Source of the DNA: an uncultured Clostridia bacterium
Lineage (GTDB): Bacteria > Bacillota > Clostridia > Oscillospirales > Oscillospiraceae
Length of the DNA: 50,934 nt
Reading direction: 5' to 3'
Assembly: GCA_930990965.1 (NCBI GenBank)
Contig: CAKNRQ010000014.1
Location: 1-50,934 of the forward strand
A program made the translations under genes and the position numbers. Below are positions 34,813-42,735 of the stretch, piece by piece. The notes beneath the pieces were generated by a model, which was not told the origin of the DNA, searched no databases, and was given only the letters and a program-made list of their open reading frames with translations. Position 1 is the first letter of the stretch, and every line of letters begins with the position of its first letter.

Positions 34813-34852
34813 AAAAAAAGCGATATCTCCGAATGAGAATTCGGAGATATCG
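34813..34852 (-). terminator. terminator of the GntR gene
   Basis: A perfect 14-bp stem, 34821-34834 with 34839-34852, has a GAGA loop. On the minus strand it is followed by a run of seven T. It lies 24 bases beyond the GntR stop. Confidence 0.9.
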
Positions 34853-34876
34853 CCGGGAATTTGATTAAGGTGAGAG

Positions 34877-35632
34877 CTAGGATTGAAGATATCTGTGCAA
34901 AAGACATGCTCTGGAGCAAAAATCTATGTGCTTTTCCATCGCAGTCCTTGCTGCGTCTGGTTCTCCGTCCCGTATTGCGCGGTATATGGCTATGTGCTGA
35001 CTGCCCAGCAGCAGGAGGTTTTCCATATTCTTGCGCGTGGACATGAACTGGTTGGTCCGAATGGACAAGTATTCCACTTTTTTATATATTGTTTCGTACA
35101 TACCTATCAGGAACTTGTTCCCTGTAGCGTTCACAAGCAGTGTGTGGAATTCCATGTCCATCCTGGAACTGTAGTAGACATCCGGATGCATTTCGTTGCT
35201 TTCACCATAGGCTTTGAGCTGGCTCTGAAATTCTTTTGCCAGATGTTCAAGCTCGCCTAGGTCAATGCGCCAATTGCGCTCGGCGCATATGTACGCAGCC
35301 ATGCCCTCAATGGTCTTGCGCGCTACAAAGAGGTCCTCTATCGAGTCGTTGGAAATGTCGAACACATAGTAGTTGGAGTATTTGCCGTCTACCTTTTTTT
35401 CCTCTCGGACAAGGCCGCTTTCGCACAGCTGGTCAATGGCCTCGCGCACAGGCGACGAGCTTACATCCAACTCGGCAGAGAGCCTCGTGACGTTAAGCTT
35501 TGCTCCGGGAGGCAGTTCGGAACTTAAAATGGCATCCTCCAGGATGGAAAACACTATAACGCTCAGCTTCTCAAAGGGGTTTTTCTCCAGTGCCTCGTGT
35601 ACTGACTCCGAGCATATGCGCCTCTCCGGCAT
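34877..35632 (-). CDS. GntR-family transcriptional regulator (FadR/FCD type)
   Basis: This 251-residue regulator has an N-terminal winged helix (about 20-90; LSVIVFSILEDAILSSELPPGAKLN, in two parts, then SSSPVREAIDQLCESGLV) and an all-helical FCD ligand-binding domain (about 95-245) with Asp and His residues that may bind metal (D158/H162-type MEFHTLLV, and the late SQHIAIYRAI). FCD proteins usually sense small organic acids and repress their catabolic genes. It lies upstream of, and in the same direction as, the oxidoreductase/MFS operon, with its own terminator, so it is a likely controller of that operon. AGGGAG lies about 10 bases before the ATG at 35632. Confidence 0.88.
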   Translation of the reverse strand: MPERRICSESVHEALEKNPFEKLSVIVFSILEDAILSSELPPGAKLNVTRLSAELDVSSSPVREAIDQLCESGLVREEKKVDGKYSNYYVFDISNDSIEDLFVARKTIEGMAAYICAERNWRIDLGELEHLAKEFQSQLKAYGESNEMHPDVYYSSRMDMEFHTLLVNATGNKFLIGMYETIYKKVEYLSIRTNQFMSTRKNMENLLLLGSQHIAIYRAIRDGEPDAARTAMEKHIDFCSRACLLHRYLQS

Positions 35633-35649
35633 TTCTACACACTCCCTAT

Positions 35650-35663
35650 GTTATAAACGTAAC
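35650..35663. promoter_or_regulatory. GTTA-N6-GTAAC inverted element upstream of the GntR gene
   Basis: GTTATAAACGTAAC differs by two bases from the perfect palindrome GTTACGAACGTAAC at 36988. It sits between divergent regulator genes (GntR start at 35632, SorC start at 35905). The 272-base region shows no gene. Confidence 0.4.
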
Positions 35664-35904
35664 ATTTATGCCATTATACCATACCTGAGCGGGCATGGCA
35701 ATTGGGTGTATGAGAAGAATTGGTGGAGGAAAATGTGCGGCGACTCAGGTGCAGACGCTTTGGCCTTGCTTTTTTGCAGGCTTTCCTTTATACTGTGTAC
35801 TGAGTTGAAGGTTACAAATGTGCGTCCCGCTTAAAAGCACGCGAGGCCACGGGTGTGCGGCGGGGAGCGGCAGTTTATATATCAGAGTGTAAAGAGGATG
35901 CCAT

Positions 35905-36837
35905 TTGAATATCAGCCAGGAGAAACGAAAGCGGCTGGCCTATGTAGCCCGCCGCTATTATTTGGAGGATAAGAAGCAGAGCGACATAGCCGGCGAGCTC
36001 GGGATTTCCCGCCCGATGGTCAGCCGGCTGCTGGCAGAGGCGAGGGAACTGGGTGTGGTTGAGATAACTATTCACGACCCGGAGACCAAAACTGCCAGAC
36101 TTCTGGACCGCCTTAAGAGCATAAGCTCCATTCAGGACGGCGTGCTTGTAGACGACGACGGTGACAACGACGACGTCAACAGGCGACTCTCACAGGGGGC
36201 GCTGCAGCTCATGCAGCAGCTCGGCACCAGGCGCCTGGGGGTAGGCTGGGGCTATCTCATAGGCCAGATAGTGAGCTGGCTCGAGCAAAATCCGCAGACA
36301 GACAGTACGGTCACGGACATATGCCCGCTGGTGGGGAATGCAAGTATACCGGCCCGTAACTACCAGTCCAACGAGAATATACGCCTCATGGCACAGCAGC
36401 TGGGAGCTACCCCGCATTTTCTCTATCTCCCGGCCCTCCCTGAGAGCCTGGAGGAAAAAGAAGTGCTCTGCTCCACCGAAGTCTACCGCCAGATTTACCG
36501 GCAGTGGGAGATGCTGGACACTGCCCTGGTAAACATCGGCGACTATCCGTCCAGTCCCGACTTCGCCTCGCTTGTGCGTTACGGCAACTTGCTGCAACAG
36601 CGCAGGGCCTGCGGCAGAATGCTCATATACTATTTCAATGAAGACGGCTATGTCGTCCAGTCGGATCAGGACTTCGCCATCCAGATACCGGCCGATGTGC
36701 TCAGACGCTGTCCGAACATCATCGGCGTGTGCTCCGCAAACACAAGCCCGAAGGCGGTCCGAGGCGCTTTGAAGTCCGGTTTCTTCACGCAAATTGTGGC
36801 CCGATCCGAGGTAATTGAAACGCTCTTGGAGCAGTGA
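35905..36837 (+). CDS. SorC-family sugar-phosphate-responsive regulator
   Basis: This 310-residue protein has an N-terminal helix-turn-helix (residues about 18-50; KQSDIAGELGISRPMVSRLL) and a C-terminal sugar-binding domain of the SorC/LsrR/CggR type (about 60-310), with TRRLGVGWG, VRYGNLL and GVCSANTSPKAVRGAL typical of that domain. Such regulators lose DNA affinity or change activity when a phosphorylated sugar binds. The start is a TTG at 35905 behind AAAGAGG. The dhaL-dhaK-lsrF operon begins 224 bases downstream behind a promoter with a perfect GTTAC palindrome, so it is the expected target. LsrR, the AI-2 regulator, is of this family. Confidence 0.88.
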   Translation: MNISQEKRKRLAYVARRYYLEDKKQSDIAGELGISRPMVSRLLAEARELGVVEITIHDPETKTARLLDRLKSISSIQDGVLVDDDGDNDDVNRRLSQGALQLMQQLGTRRLGVGWGYLIGQIVSWLEQNPQTDSTVTDICPLVGNASIPARNYQSNENIRLMAQQLGATPHFLYLPALPESLEEKEVLCSTEVYRQIYRQWEMLDTALVNIGDYPSSPDFASLVRYGNLLQQRRACGRMLIYYFNEDGYVVQSDQDFAIQIPADVLRRCPNIIGVCSANTSPKAVRGALKSGFFTQIVARSEVIETLLEQ

Positions 36838-36850
36838 TTAACATATGTAA

Positions 36851-36892
36851 CCTCCCCACGGATACGCAAAGCGTACTCTGCGGGGAGGTTTT
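36851..36892 (+). terminator. terminator of the SorC gene
   Basis: The outer stem CCTCCCC/GGGGAGG and inner stem TACGC/GCGTA are separated by an internal loop and followed by TTTTG. It starts 14 bases past the SorC stop. Confidence 0.75.
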
Positions 36893-36954
36893 GTGCTGTT
36901 CTGCCAAGTGGTGCAGTTGACTTTTGTTCATTATGGGGGAATTGGCTTTAACTA

Positions 36955-37001
36955 TTGACATAAGTAACCACATGTGCTAACGTTTAAGTTACGAACGTAA
37001 C
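36955..37001 (+). promoter_or_regulatory. promoter of the dhaL operon with palindromic operator at the start site
   Basis: A perfect -35 TTGACA (36955-36960) and an extended -10 (TG at 36975-36976, TAACGT at 36978-36983) are 17 bases apart. The predicted start near 36990 falls inside GTTACG-AA-CGTAAC (36988-37001), a perfect palindrome. A repressor bound there would block transcription. The SorC protein encoded upstream is the obvious candidate. Confidence 0.65.
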
Positions 37002-37061
37002 AAAATCGCGTTGGAAAACGGGTGCAAGTTAACGCCCGCATCAAGAGAGGAGGTGTAAGCA

Positions 37062-37667
37062 GTGACCAAAGCCGAATTTGCGGTCAGACTGCAAAACGCA
37101 TGCAGCGCAGTTGCCGGCGCCGAACAGGAACTGAGCGACATAGACGCCCGCTTCGGAGACGCGGATCACGGCCTTACCATGAGCAAGATAGCCGGAGCCA
37201 TTTCGGACGCGGTGACGGCGGCCGAGGGAGGCATACAGTCGATGCTGGACGACGCCGCGATGGCCGTCATGGAGCTCAACGGCGGCAGCGCAGTGCCGCT
37301 CTGGAACACCTGGTTGGACGGCATGCAGGAAGGTGCGCCCGAGGGTGATGAGATAGACGTCGCCGGGCTGAAGACAATGTTTGCGAGCGCCCTTGAGGCT
37401 CTGGAGGATATATCCGGCGCCAAAGTGGGCGACAAGACCATGATGGACGCACTGATCCCTGCCACGGAGGCTGTCGAGGCATATGAGGGCAGCGACGAAG
37501 CCGGTTTGTTTACCGCCGCGGCCGCCGCGGCCGCCGAGGGCGCTGAGAACTCCAAGAATTTCGTATCCAAGTTTGGAAGGGCCAAGAGCTATGGCGAGCA
37601 GACCATAGGAACGCCCGACGCTGGGGCAATGTCCATGTCCTACTTCTTCCGTGGACTTGCCGAGTGA
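37062..37667 (+). CDS. DhaL-like dihydroxyacetone-kinase ATP-binding subunit
   Basis: This 201-residue helical-barrel protein is like DhaL, which holds the nucleotide for DHA kinases. The Mg-binding signature DARFGDADHGLTM is present (residues about 28-40). The next nucleotide loop is unusual: the family sequence GGASGPLYGT here reads GGSAVPLWNT, so the phosphate-contacting positions differ. Late conserved elements GDKTMMDALIP and SYGEQTIGTPDAGAMSM are kept. The start is a GTG at 37062 behind GAGGAGGTG. It is first in the four-gene operon, 33 bases before dhaK. No DhaM phosphotransfer subunit is seen, so ATP may be the phosphate donor. Confidence 0.88.
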   Translation: MTKAEFAVRLQNACSAVAGAEQELSDIDARFGDADHGLTMSKIAGAISDAVTAAEGGIQSMLDDAAMAVMELNGGSAVPLWNTWLDGMQEGAPEGDEIDVAGLKTMFASALEALEDISGAKVGDKTMMDALIPATEAVEAYEGSDEAGLFTAAAAAAAEGAENSKNFVSKFGRAKSYGEQTIGTPDAGAMSMSYFFRGLAE

Positions 37668-37700
37668 ATGAAATAAAATACTGAACAGGTGGTATTAACT

Positions 37701-38699
37701 ATGAAAATGAAGAAATTCATCAACGCCCCTGAGACCATCACCGACGAAGAACTCGTCGGCCTGGGCCTGGCTTACCCCGACATCGTAACAGTAGACGGGC
37801 ATTTGGTTATAAGCAAGGACCTGGAGAACGCCGACCGCGTGACCATCGTCACCTACGGCGGCTCCGGCCACGAGCCCGCGCAGGCCGGCTTCGTCGGCAA
37901 GGGCATGCTGGACATCCAGGCTGTGGGCGACATTTTCGCCGCGCCCAACGCCAAGCTGGTGTTCGAGGCCATGAAGCGCGCTGACAAGGGCCACGGCGTG
38001 CTGCTGCTCACGCTCAACTACGCCGGCGACCAGCTCGCGGGCAAGCAGGCAATCAAGCTGGCTCAGAAGGCCGGACTCAACTTCCGCCAGGTCGTCACCG
38101 GCGAAGAGATACAGTATGACCCCAACGGCGAGGACAACAAGCGCGGCCTTGCCGGTGCCGTGGCGCTTTATCATATCGCAGCCGCTGCCGCCCGCGAGGG
38201 CAAGAGCCTCGACGAAGTGGCCGAGATTGCCCAGCACTACGCCGACAACATGGCCTCTATCACCGTCAAGTCCACCGACGCCACGCATCCGCAGAACGGT
38301 ATGCCCTTCGGCGACCTGGGTGAGACCGACATGATGGAGATCGGCGCCGGACAGCACGGCGAAGGCGGCGGCGTGCGCGTGCCGATGATGTCCTCCAAGG
38401 ACACTGTCGCCACCGTAGCCGAGGCGCTCAGTTCCAAGCTCGGCCTGAAGGCCGGGGACAAGGCCTTCGTCATGATAAACGGCTGCGGCGCTACCACCAT
38501 GATGGAGATGCTGGTGCTGTTCAAGGACACCGTGGAGTTCCTGCGCGCCAAGGGAGTAGAGGTCGTGGCCAGCATGGTCGGCGAAATCCTCACCGTGCAG
38601 GAGGCTGCCGGCTTCCAGATGAACATTGCCAAGTGGGACGACGAGACGCTCCGTCTGTGGAACACCTCCTGCCACACTCCCGCATACAGCAAGGAGTAA
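37701..38699 (+). CDS. DhaK-like dihydroxyacetone-kinase substrate-binding subunit
   Basis: This 332-residue protein is like DhaK, which binds the ketone substrate covalently through a histidine. Residues matching the catalytic set are H57 (GGSGHEPAQ), D110 (NYAGD) and H219 (GAGQHGEGG). This supports kinase activity on a dihydroxyacetone-like group, but the PAH of most relatives reads PAQ here and the CPG-type loop is changed, so the substrate may not be plain dihydroxyacetone. The ATG at 37701 has a GGTGG site upstream; an earlier start at 37689 lacks one. It is followed 3 bases later by the LsrF-like gene. Confidence 0.88.
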   Translation: MKMKKFINAPETITDEELVGLGLAYPDIVTVDGHLVISKDLENADRVTIVTYGGSGHEPAQAGFVGKGMLDIQAVGDIFAAPNAKLVFEAMKRADKGHGVLLLTLNYAGDQLAGKQAIKLAQKAGLNFRQVVTGEEIQYDPNGEDNKRGLAGAVALYHIAAAAAREGKSLDEVAEIAQHYADNMASITVKSTDATHPQNGMPFGDLGETDMMEIGAGQHGEGGGVRVPMMSSKDTVATVAEALSSKLGLKAGDKAFVMINGCGATTMMEMLVLFKDTVEFLRAKGVEVVASMVGEILTVQEAAGFQMNIAKWDDETLRLWNTSCHTPAYSKE

Positions 38700-38702
38700 G
38701 TT

Positions 38703-39587
38703 ATGGCTGACAACATTGGAAACAAGGCCGCCCACGACTACCATCTGGACGTGCCCGCGGTGCAGGAGGGCTTCTACGTCAAGGGCGCTTCCCACTGCGA
38801 CTTCGGCATGAAGAGCCGTCTGGCCCGCATATTCAACCCGAAATCCGGCAACACGGTCATGCTGGCCTTCGACCACGGCTACATCATGGGCCCCACGTCC
38901 GGGCTGGAGCGCATTGACCTGGTGATACCCCCGCTGATCCCCCACGTTGATGTATTGATGGGCACGCGCGGAGTCTTCCGCACCTGCATATCCCCCGCGG
39001 CCCGCGTGGCCAAGTGCGTGCGCGTGACATATGACTCCACCGTGCTCTACGACGACATGTCCAACGGCGGCGGCTTCGCCTGTGACATAGAGAACGCCGT
39101 GCGCACCGACGCCGACTGCGTTGCGGTGCAGACCTTCATAGGCGCGCCGGGTGAAAGCCGTTCGCTCGAACTGCTTGCCCGCACGGTGGACGCCGCCACC
39201 GGTTACGGCATTCCGACGCTCGGAGTCGTCGCGGTGGGCAAGGACATGGAACGCACCGAAAAGTTCTTCCTGCTGGCAACCCGCGTCCTGGCAGAGAACG
39301 GCGCCAACATCGTCAAGAGCTATTACTGCGACGGTTTCGAGCATGTGGCGGCCGCCTGCCCGGTGCCCATAGTGATAGCCGGCGGCAAAAAGCTGCCCGA
39401 GCTCGACGCCCTTGAGATGGCCTACAAGGCTATACGCGACGGCGCCCACGGCGTGGACATGGGCCGCAACATCTTCCAGTCCGACTGCCCCGCCGGTATG
39501 GCTCAGGCCATCGGCAAAGTGGTGCATGAGGGCTATACCCCCAAACAGGCCTTCGAGGTCTACGAGGAGATTAAGAACAGCAAATAA
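38703..39587 (+). CDS. LsrF-like class I aldolase/thiolase
   Basis: This 294-residue TIM-barrel protein closely matches E. coli LsrF (291 residues), the last step of AI-2 breakdown: MKSRLARIFNPKSGNTVMLA, DHGYIMGPTSGLERID, VPIVIAGGKKLPELDALEM and GVDMGRNIFQSD are near-identical patterns. The active-site lysine is K205 (NIVKSYY, Lys203 in LsrF). LsrF cleaves 3-hydroxy-5-phosphonooxypentane-2,4-dione with CoA to acetyl-CoA and dihydroxyacetone phosphate. Here its neighbours are DhaL and DhaK instead of LsrK, LsrG and a transporter, so another phosphorylated ketone may be the substrate. The symbol lsrF is not given because the pathway differs. Confidence 0.88.
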   Translation: MADNIGNKAAHDYHLDVPAVQEGFYVKGASHCDFGMKSRLARIFNPKSGNTVMLAFDHGYIMGPTSGLERIDLVIPPLIPHVDVLMGTRGVFRTCISPAARVAKCVRVTYDSTVLYDDMSNGGGFACDIENAVRTDADCVAVQTFIGAPGESRSLELLARTVDAATGYGIPTLGVVAVGKDMERTEKFFLLATRVLAENGANIVKSYYCDGFEHVAAACPVPIVIAGGKKLPELDALEMAYKAIRDGAHGVDMGRNIFQSDCPAGMAQAIGKVVHEGYTPKQAFEVYEEIKNSK

Positions 39588-39655
39588 CCCTGCGGCGGGG
39601 CGCTGGAGCAGTTTGCTCTCATCCTGATTGCGCAGGAACTTTAGGAGGAAATACT

Positions 39656-39979
39656 ATGTCCGCTGAATATATGCACATCGGCATTCCCATTACCAATAAA
39701 AAGCCCGGTATGGTCCACAACGAGGGAGCCGGATTCTGGGTCAGCAATGTAGACGACTACGACTACAAGATAGAGTACCTGAAGTTCGAGGAGGGCACTC
39801 CCTTCCCGGAAGTGCTGCACCGCAACCCGCATGTGGCCTACAAAGTCGATGACCTGCAGAAGTACATCGACGACGCCGATTCCGTCATCTGCGGTCCCAT
39901 GGACGCCAATGACAAGGGCGACAAGCTGGCCTTCGTGTGGAAGGACGGGGCTATCCTGGAGCTGTATATGGAAGCGTAA
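39656..39979 (+). CDS. small glyoxalase/VOC-like protein
   Basis: This 107-residue soluble protein starts MSAEYMHIGIPI. It shows alternating beta strands with GAGFWVSNVDDYDYKIEYL and a C-terminal AFVWKDGAILELY, in the manner of VOC (vicinal-oxygen-chelate) fold enzymes. Possible metal-binding residues include H7, H60 (NPHVAYKV) and E104 (ILELY); I infer these only from pattern. It lies 68 bases after the LsrF-like gene behind TAGGAGGAAATACT, and the operon terminator follows. It might isomerise or hydrate a dicarbonyl intermediate, taking the place of LsrG, but it is not LsrG by sequence. Confidence 0.75.
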   Translation: MSAEYMHIGIPITNKKPGMVHNEGAGFWVSNVDDYDYKIEYLKFEEGTPFPEVLHRNPHVAYKVDDLQKYIDDADSVICGPMDANDKGDKLAFVWKDGAILELYMEA

Positions 39980-40036
39980 AGTGCGCAGACAGTGCCGGGG
40001 CGTGGGACCAGCACCATTCTCCGACACTTAAACATA

Positions 40037-40084
40037 TTAGCCGGGGCGTATTCCGATGTGGAATACACTCCGGCTAACTTTTCT
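40037..40084 (+). terminator. terminator of the dhaL-lsrF operon
   Basis: The outer stem TTAGCCGG (40037-40044) with CCGGCTAA (40070-40077) and inner stem GTATTCC/GGAATAC are followed by CTTTTC. Confidence 0.75.
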
Positions 40085-40277
40085 CTGTGGAGGTGGTAAA
40101 AGAACCAGGGTCCGAGCTATACGCTGGGCAGGTTTTACAGCGGCTTGTCTGCTTCCTTTACGCTGCCGACGTCGGTCTTTCTTTAGCATACAGCGTAGTT
40201 TGGCAGGGCCAATGGCCTCTTTTTAATATGCCGCGGCTGTGTACCGACAGCAAAAGCGGCAATGCAAAGATTATCTC
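40085..40277 (+). other. gene-free stretch between the dhaL operon and ychF
   Basis: About 190 bases lie between the terminator and the ychF promoter. I see a short open frame from GTG at 40087 without a ribosome site, and a weak hairpin GGCC-AAT-GGCC with TTTTT near 40206-40226. No gene is supported. Confidence 0.5.
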
Positions 40278-40306
40278 TTGAGCGGCCAGGCACACTGTGG
40301 TATAAT
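40278..40306 (+). promoter_or_regulatory. promoter of ychF
   Basis: TTGAGC (40278-40283) and TATAAT (40301-40306) are 17 bases apart and lie 68 bases before the ATG. Confidence 0.7.
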
Positions 40307-40374
40307 TTGCGTTGAAACGCCGGGCGCACGGCGGTTTGAACTGCTTATAAACTCAGGCAAGGGAGATATGATAA

Positions 40375-41469
40375 ATGAAACTCGGTATCGTGGGACTGCC
40401 GAATGTAGGCAAGAGCACCCTTTTTAACGCCATAACGAACGCAGGCGCTGAGAGCGCCAACTATCCGTTCTGCACGATAGAGCCCAACGTCGGCATGGTT
40501 GCCGTGCCGGATGAGAGGCTGGATTTCCTGCGCGACCTCTATAACCCCAAGAAGTACACCCCGGCCGTGATTGAGTTCGTTGACATAGCAGGGCTTGTCA
40601 AGGGCGCCAGCCACGGCGAGGGCCTGGGCAACAAGTTCCTGGAAAACATACGCCGCACAGATGCAATAATCCACGTCGTGCGCTGCTTTGACGATGAGAA
40701 CATCATCCATGTCGAGGGCGGCACCGACCCGGCGAGGGACATAGACATCATAAACCTTGAGCTCATCATGGCAGACATGGAGCTCGTGGAGCGGCGCATA
40801 GACAAGTCCAAGAAGGCGGCAAAGGGCGGCGATAAGAAGCCTCTGCACGAAGCCGAAATCTTTGAGCGTCTGCTGGCCCACCTCAACGAGGGCAAGACTG
40901 CACGTAGTTGGGAGTGCAGCGACGACGAGCGTGAACTCATAGAGACTGTCGATTTGCTGAGCCTCAAGCCGGTCATATACGCCGCCAACATGGACGAGGA
41001 CGGCGTCGCCAACTGCGAGTCCAATCCATACTATCAGGCTGTCAAGGCCATAGCGGACGCCGAGGGCAGCCAGGTTTTGCCGATCTGCGCGCGCACTGAA
41101 CAGGAGATAGGAGAGCTGGAGCCCGAGGAGCGCGCTATGTTCCTCGAAGAGCTCGGCCTGCATGAGAGCGGCCTGGACAGGCTCATTAAGTGCTCCTATG
41201 CGCTCCTGGGCCTCATCAGCTTCCTCACCTGCGGCAGTGACGAAGTCAGGGCCTGGACCATCACCAAAGGCACCAAAGCGCCCCAGGCGGCGGGAAAAAT
41301 CCACTCCGACTTTGAGCGCGGCTTCATTCGCGCCGAGATCGTGGCCTTCGACGACCTGAAGGCCTGCGGCAATATGGCCGCTGCCAAGGAAAAGGGCCTC
41401 GTGCGCAGCGAGGGTAAGGAGTACGTCATGCGCGACGGCGACGTGACGCTCTTCCGTTTCAACGTATGA
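40375..41469 (+). CDS. ychF: redox-regulated ATPase YchF
   Basis: This 364-residue TRAFAC-class P-loop protein is the universal YchF/OLA1. It is grouped with GTPases but prefers ATP, binds ribosomes and takes part in stress adaptation. GLPNVGKSTLFNA is the Walker A (residues 7-19), FVDIAGLVKGASHGEGLGNKFL carries switch II, and the TGS-like C-terminal domain closes with YVMRDGDVTLFRFNV. The nucleotide-specificity loop is NMDE (AANMDEDG) rather than NKxD, as in ATP-using YchF. CAAGGGAGA precedes the ATG. It has its own promoter and terminator. Confidence 0.96.
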   Translation: MKLGIVGLPNVGKSTLFNAITNAGAESANYPFCTIEPNVGMVAVPDERLDFLRDLYNPKKYTPAVIEFVDIAGLVKGASHGEGLGNKFLENIRRTDAIIHVVRCFDDENIIHVEGGTDPARDIDIINLELIMADMELVERRIDKSKKAAKGGDKKPLHEAEIFERLLAHLNEGKTARSWECSDDERELIETVDLLSLKPVIYAANMDEDGVANCESNPYYQAVKAIADAEGSQVLPICARTEQEIGELEPEERAMFLEELGLHESGLDRLIKCSYALLGLISFLTCGSDEVRAWTITKGTKAPQAAGKIHSDFERGFIRAEIVAFDDLKACGNMAAAKEKGLVRSEGKEYVMRDGDVTLFRFNV

Positions 41470-41473
41470 TAGT

Positions 41474-41501
41474 AAAGGCGAGCCATGTGGCTCGCCTTTT
41501 A
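41474..41501 (+). terminator. terminator of ychF
   Basis: An 11-bp stem, 41474-41484 with 41489-41499, has an ATGT loop and ends in TTTT. It starts 5 bases after the stop. Confidence 0.88.
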
Positions 41502-41572
41502 ATGTATGCGGAACAATATTTACAGGGCTGCGTCATAAGTGTAGTTACCCATACAACAATGGAGGTGTTTGT

Positions 41573-42694
41573 ATGAAAAAATTTGCTTCTGCCGCGTTGG
41601 CACTTACGCTGACGCTCTCACTCGGTACGGCGGCACTGGCCGATGAGGTCACGATCAGCGACGTCACGCCGGAGGACTGGTTTTACACCGAAGTGAACAG
41701 CATGATAGACGCGGGCTACATAGACGGCTATGAGGACGGCACTTTTAAGCCCGACCGCGATGTGAGCGTCGCCGAGTTCGTCACCATGACGGCGAAGTGC
41801 CTCGGCATAGAGACGGGCGAGGAATACGGCCACTGGGCCGGCCGCCAGATGGGCTACGCCTATGACAACGGTTGGCTCAACGAGCAGGACTGCGCCTATA
41901 CCCAGTTCAACGACCCGGTACACCGCCAGTTGGCGGCCAAGATACTGGCCGTTGCGCTCGGCCTTGAACTCACGGATGAGATTCCGTACAGCGACTATGC
42001 AGATGTCGGCCAGAGCTATGTGCTCTACGTCGGAGCTATGTGCCAGGCAGGGCTCTTCGACGGCTTCGAGGACAACACCATCCGTCCGGGCGAGATACTG
42101 ACCCGCGCTCAGGCTGCAACCCTGATTTACCGTGCCGTGAATACAGGCGATCGCATCACCCAGGCTCCGGACGGCAAGGACTTTGCCGAGACAGTTTACC
42201 TCTCCGCGTATGACAACCCGAACTTCACTGTGACGCTGAAAGACGGCGTGGCTACAGTTGACATAACATCTGTTGAACTTTGGACAGACGTTGCCGATCC
42301 CAATTCTGCCAACCCCGAAGAGGCGGCCGAGGGTCAGCGCCGTGAGGCGATCACAGAGGCCATGAGCAAGACCCGAACCATCCCCTCTGAGAGCCCCGTG
42401 ACAGCGGTTTATGAGCTGCCCTGCACGAGCTGGTTCCCCGGCCGCGACGCATGGGCGATAATCGCAACCGAGGATGGACGCTGGTACCGCGTGGATTTGA
42501 GCGGGCAGTACAACGATGGCGTGCCCGAGCTCACCGAACTTACCAGCTTGAACGGCAAGACTGTGACCTCCCTCACCTGGCGCACTACAACCGTCACTGA
42601 GGACAACACCACCGTTGATGGCAATGACTACATTATAGCAGTGCTGGACGATTTCAGCGAGATCGTCGTCTGGCCGCAGGACGATGAAGCATAA
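41573..42694 (+). CDS. exported SLH-domain protein
   Basis: This 373-residue protein has a signal peptide (MKKFASAALALTLTLSLG, cleavage near ALA-DE at 24) and three S-layer-homology repeats (about 28-190): DVTPEDWFYTEVNSMIDAGY with GYEDGTFKPDRDVSVAEF, then a middle repeat with GWLNEQD, then YVGAMCQAGLFDGFEDNTI. SLH repeats hold it on the wall. The remaining 180 residues show alternating strands (TVYLSAYDNPNFTVTLKDG and WYRVDLSGQYNDGVPEL parts) and no family I know. An AATGGAGGTG site precedes the ATG. It is flanked by two terminators and is transcribed alone. A structural wall protein or adhesin is possible. Confidence 0.88.
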   Translation: MKKFASAALALTLTLSLGTAALADEVTISDVTPEDWFYTEVNSMIDAGYIDGYEDGTFKPDRDVSVAEFVTMTAKCLGIETGEEYGHWAGRQMGYAYDNGWLNEQDCAYTQFNDPVHRQLAAKILAVALGLELTDEIPYSDYADVGQSYVLYVGAMCQAGLFDGFEDNTIRPGEILTRAQAATLIYRAVNTGDRITQAPDGKDFAETVYLSAYDNPNFTVTLKDGVATVDITSVELWTDVADPNSANPEEAAEGQRREAITEAMSKTRTIPSESPVTAVYELPCTSWFPGRDAWAIIATEDGRWYRVDLSGQYNDGVPELTELTSLNGKTVTSLTWRTTTVTEDNTTVDGNDYIIAVLDDFSEIVVWPQDDEA

Positions 42695-42702
42695 GTTTAC
42701 AT

Positions 42703-42735
42703 AAAAACGGGCTCCCAAGCGGGAGCCCGTTTTTT
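42703..42735. terminator. bidirectional terminator between SLH and MATE genes
   Basis: A perfect 14-bp stem, 42703-42716 with 42721-42734, has an AAGC loop, T-run on the plus side and A-run before the stem. It touches the MATE stop codon on the minus strand. Confidence 0.9.

Noticed and set aside
37695..39527. A 610-codon open frame on the minus strand
   Set aside because: It mirrors dhaK and the LsrF-like gene and is His/Gly/Val-rich without motifs. The plus-strand genes have clear family residues and ribosome sites.
40087..40281. Small open frame of 64 codons upstream of ychF
   Set aside because: The GTG start has no ribosome site, the residues show no pattern, and it overlaps the ychF promoter region.
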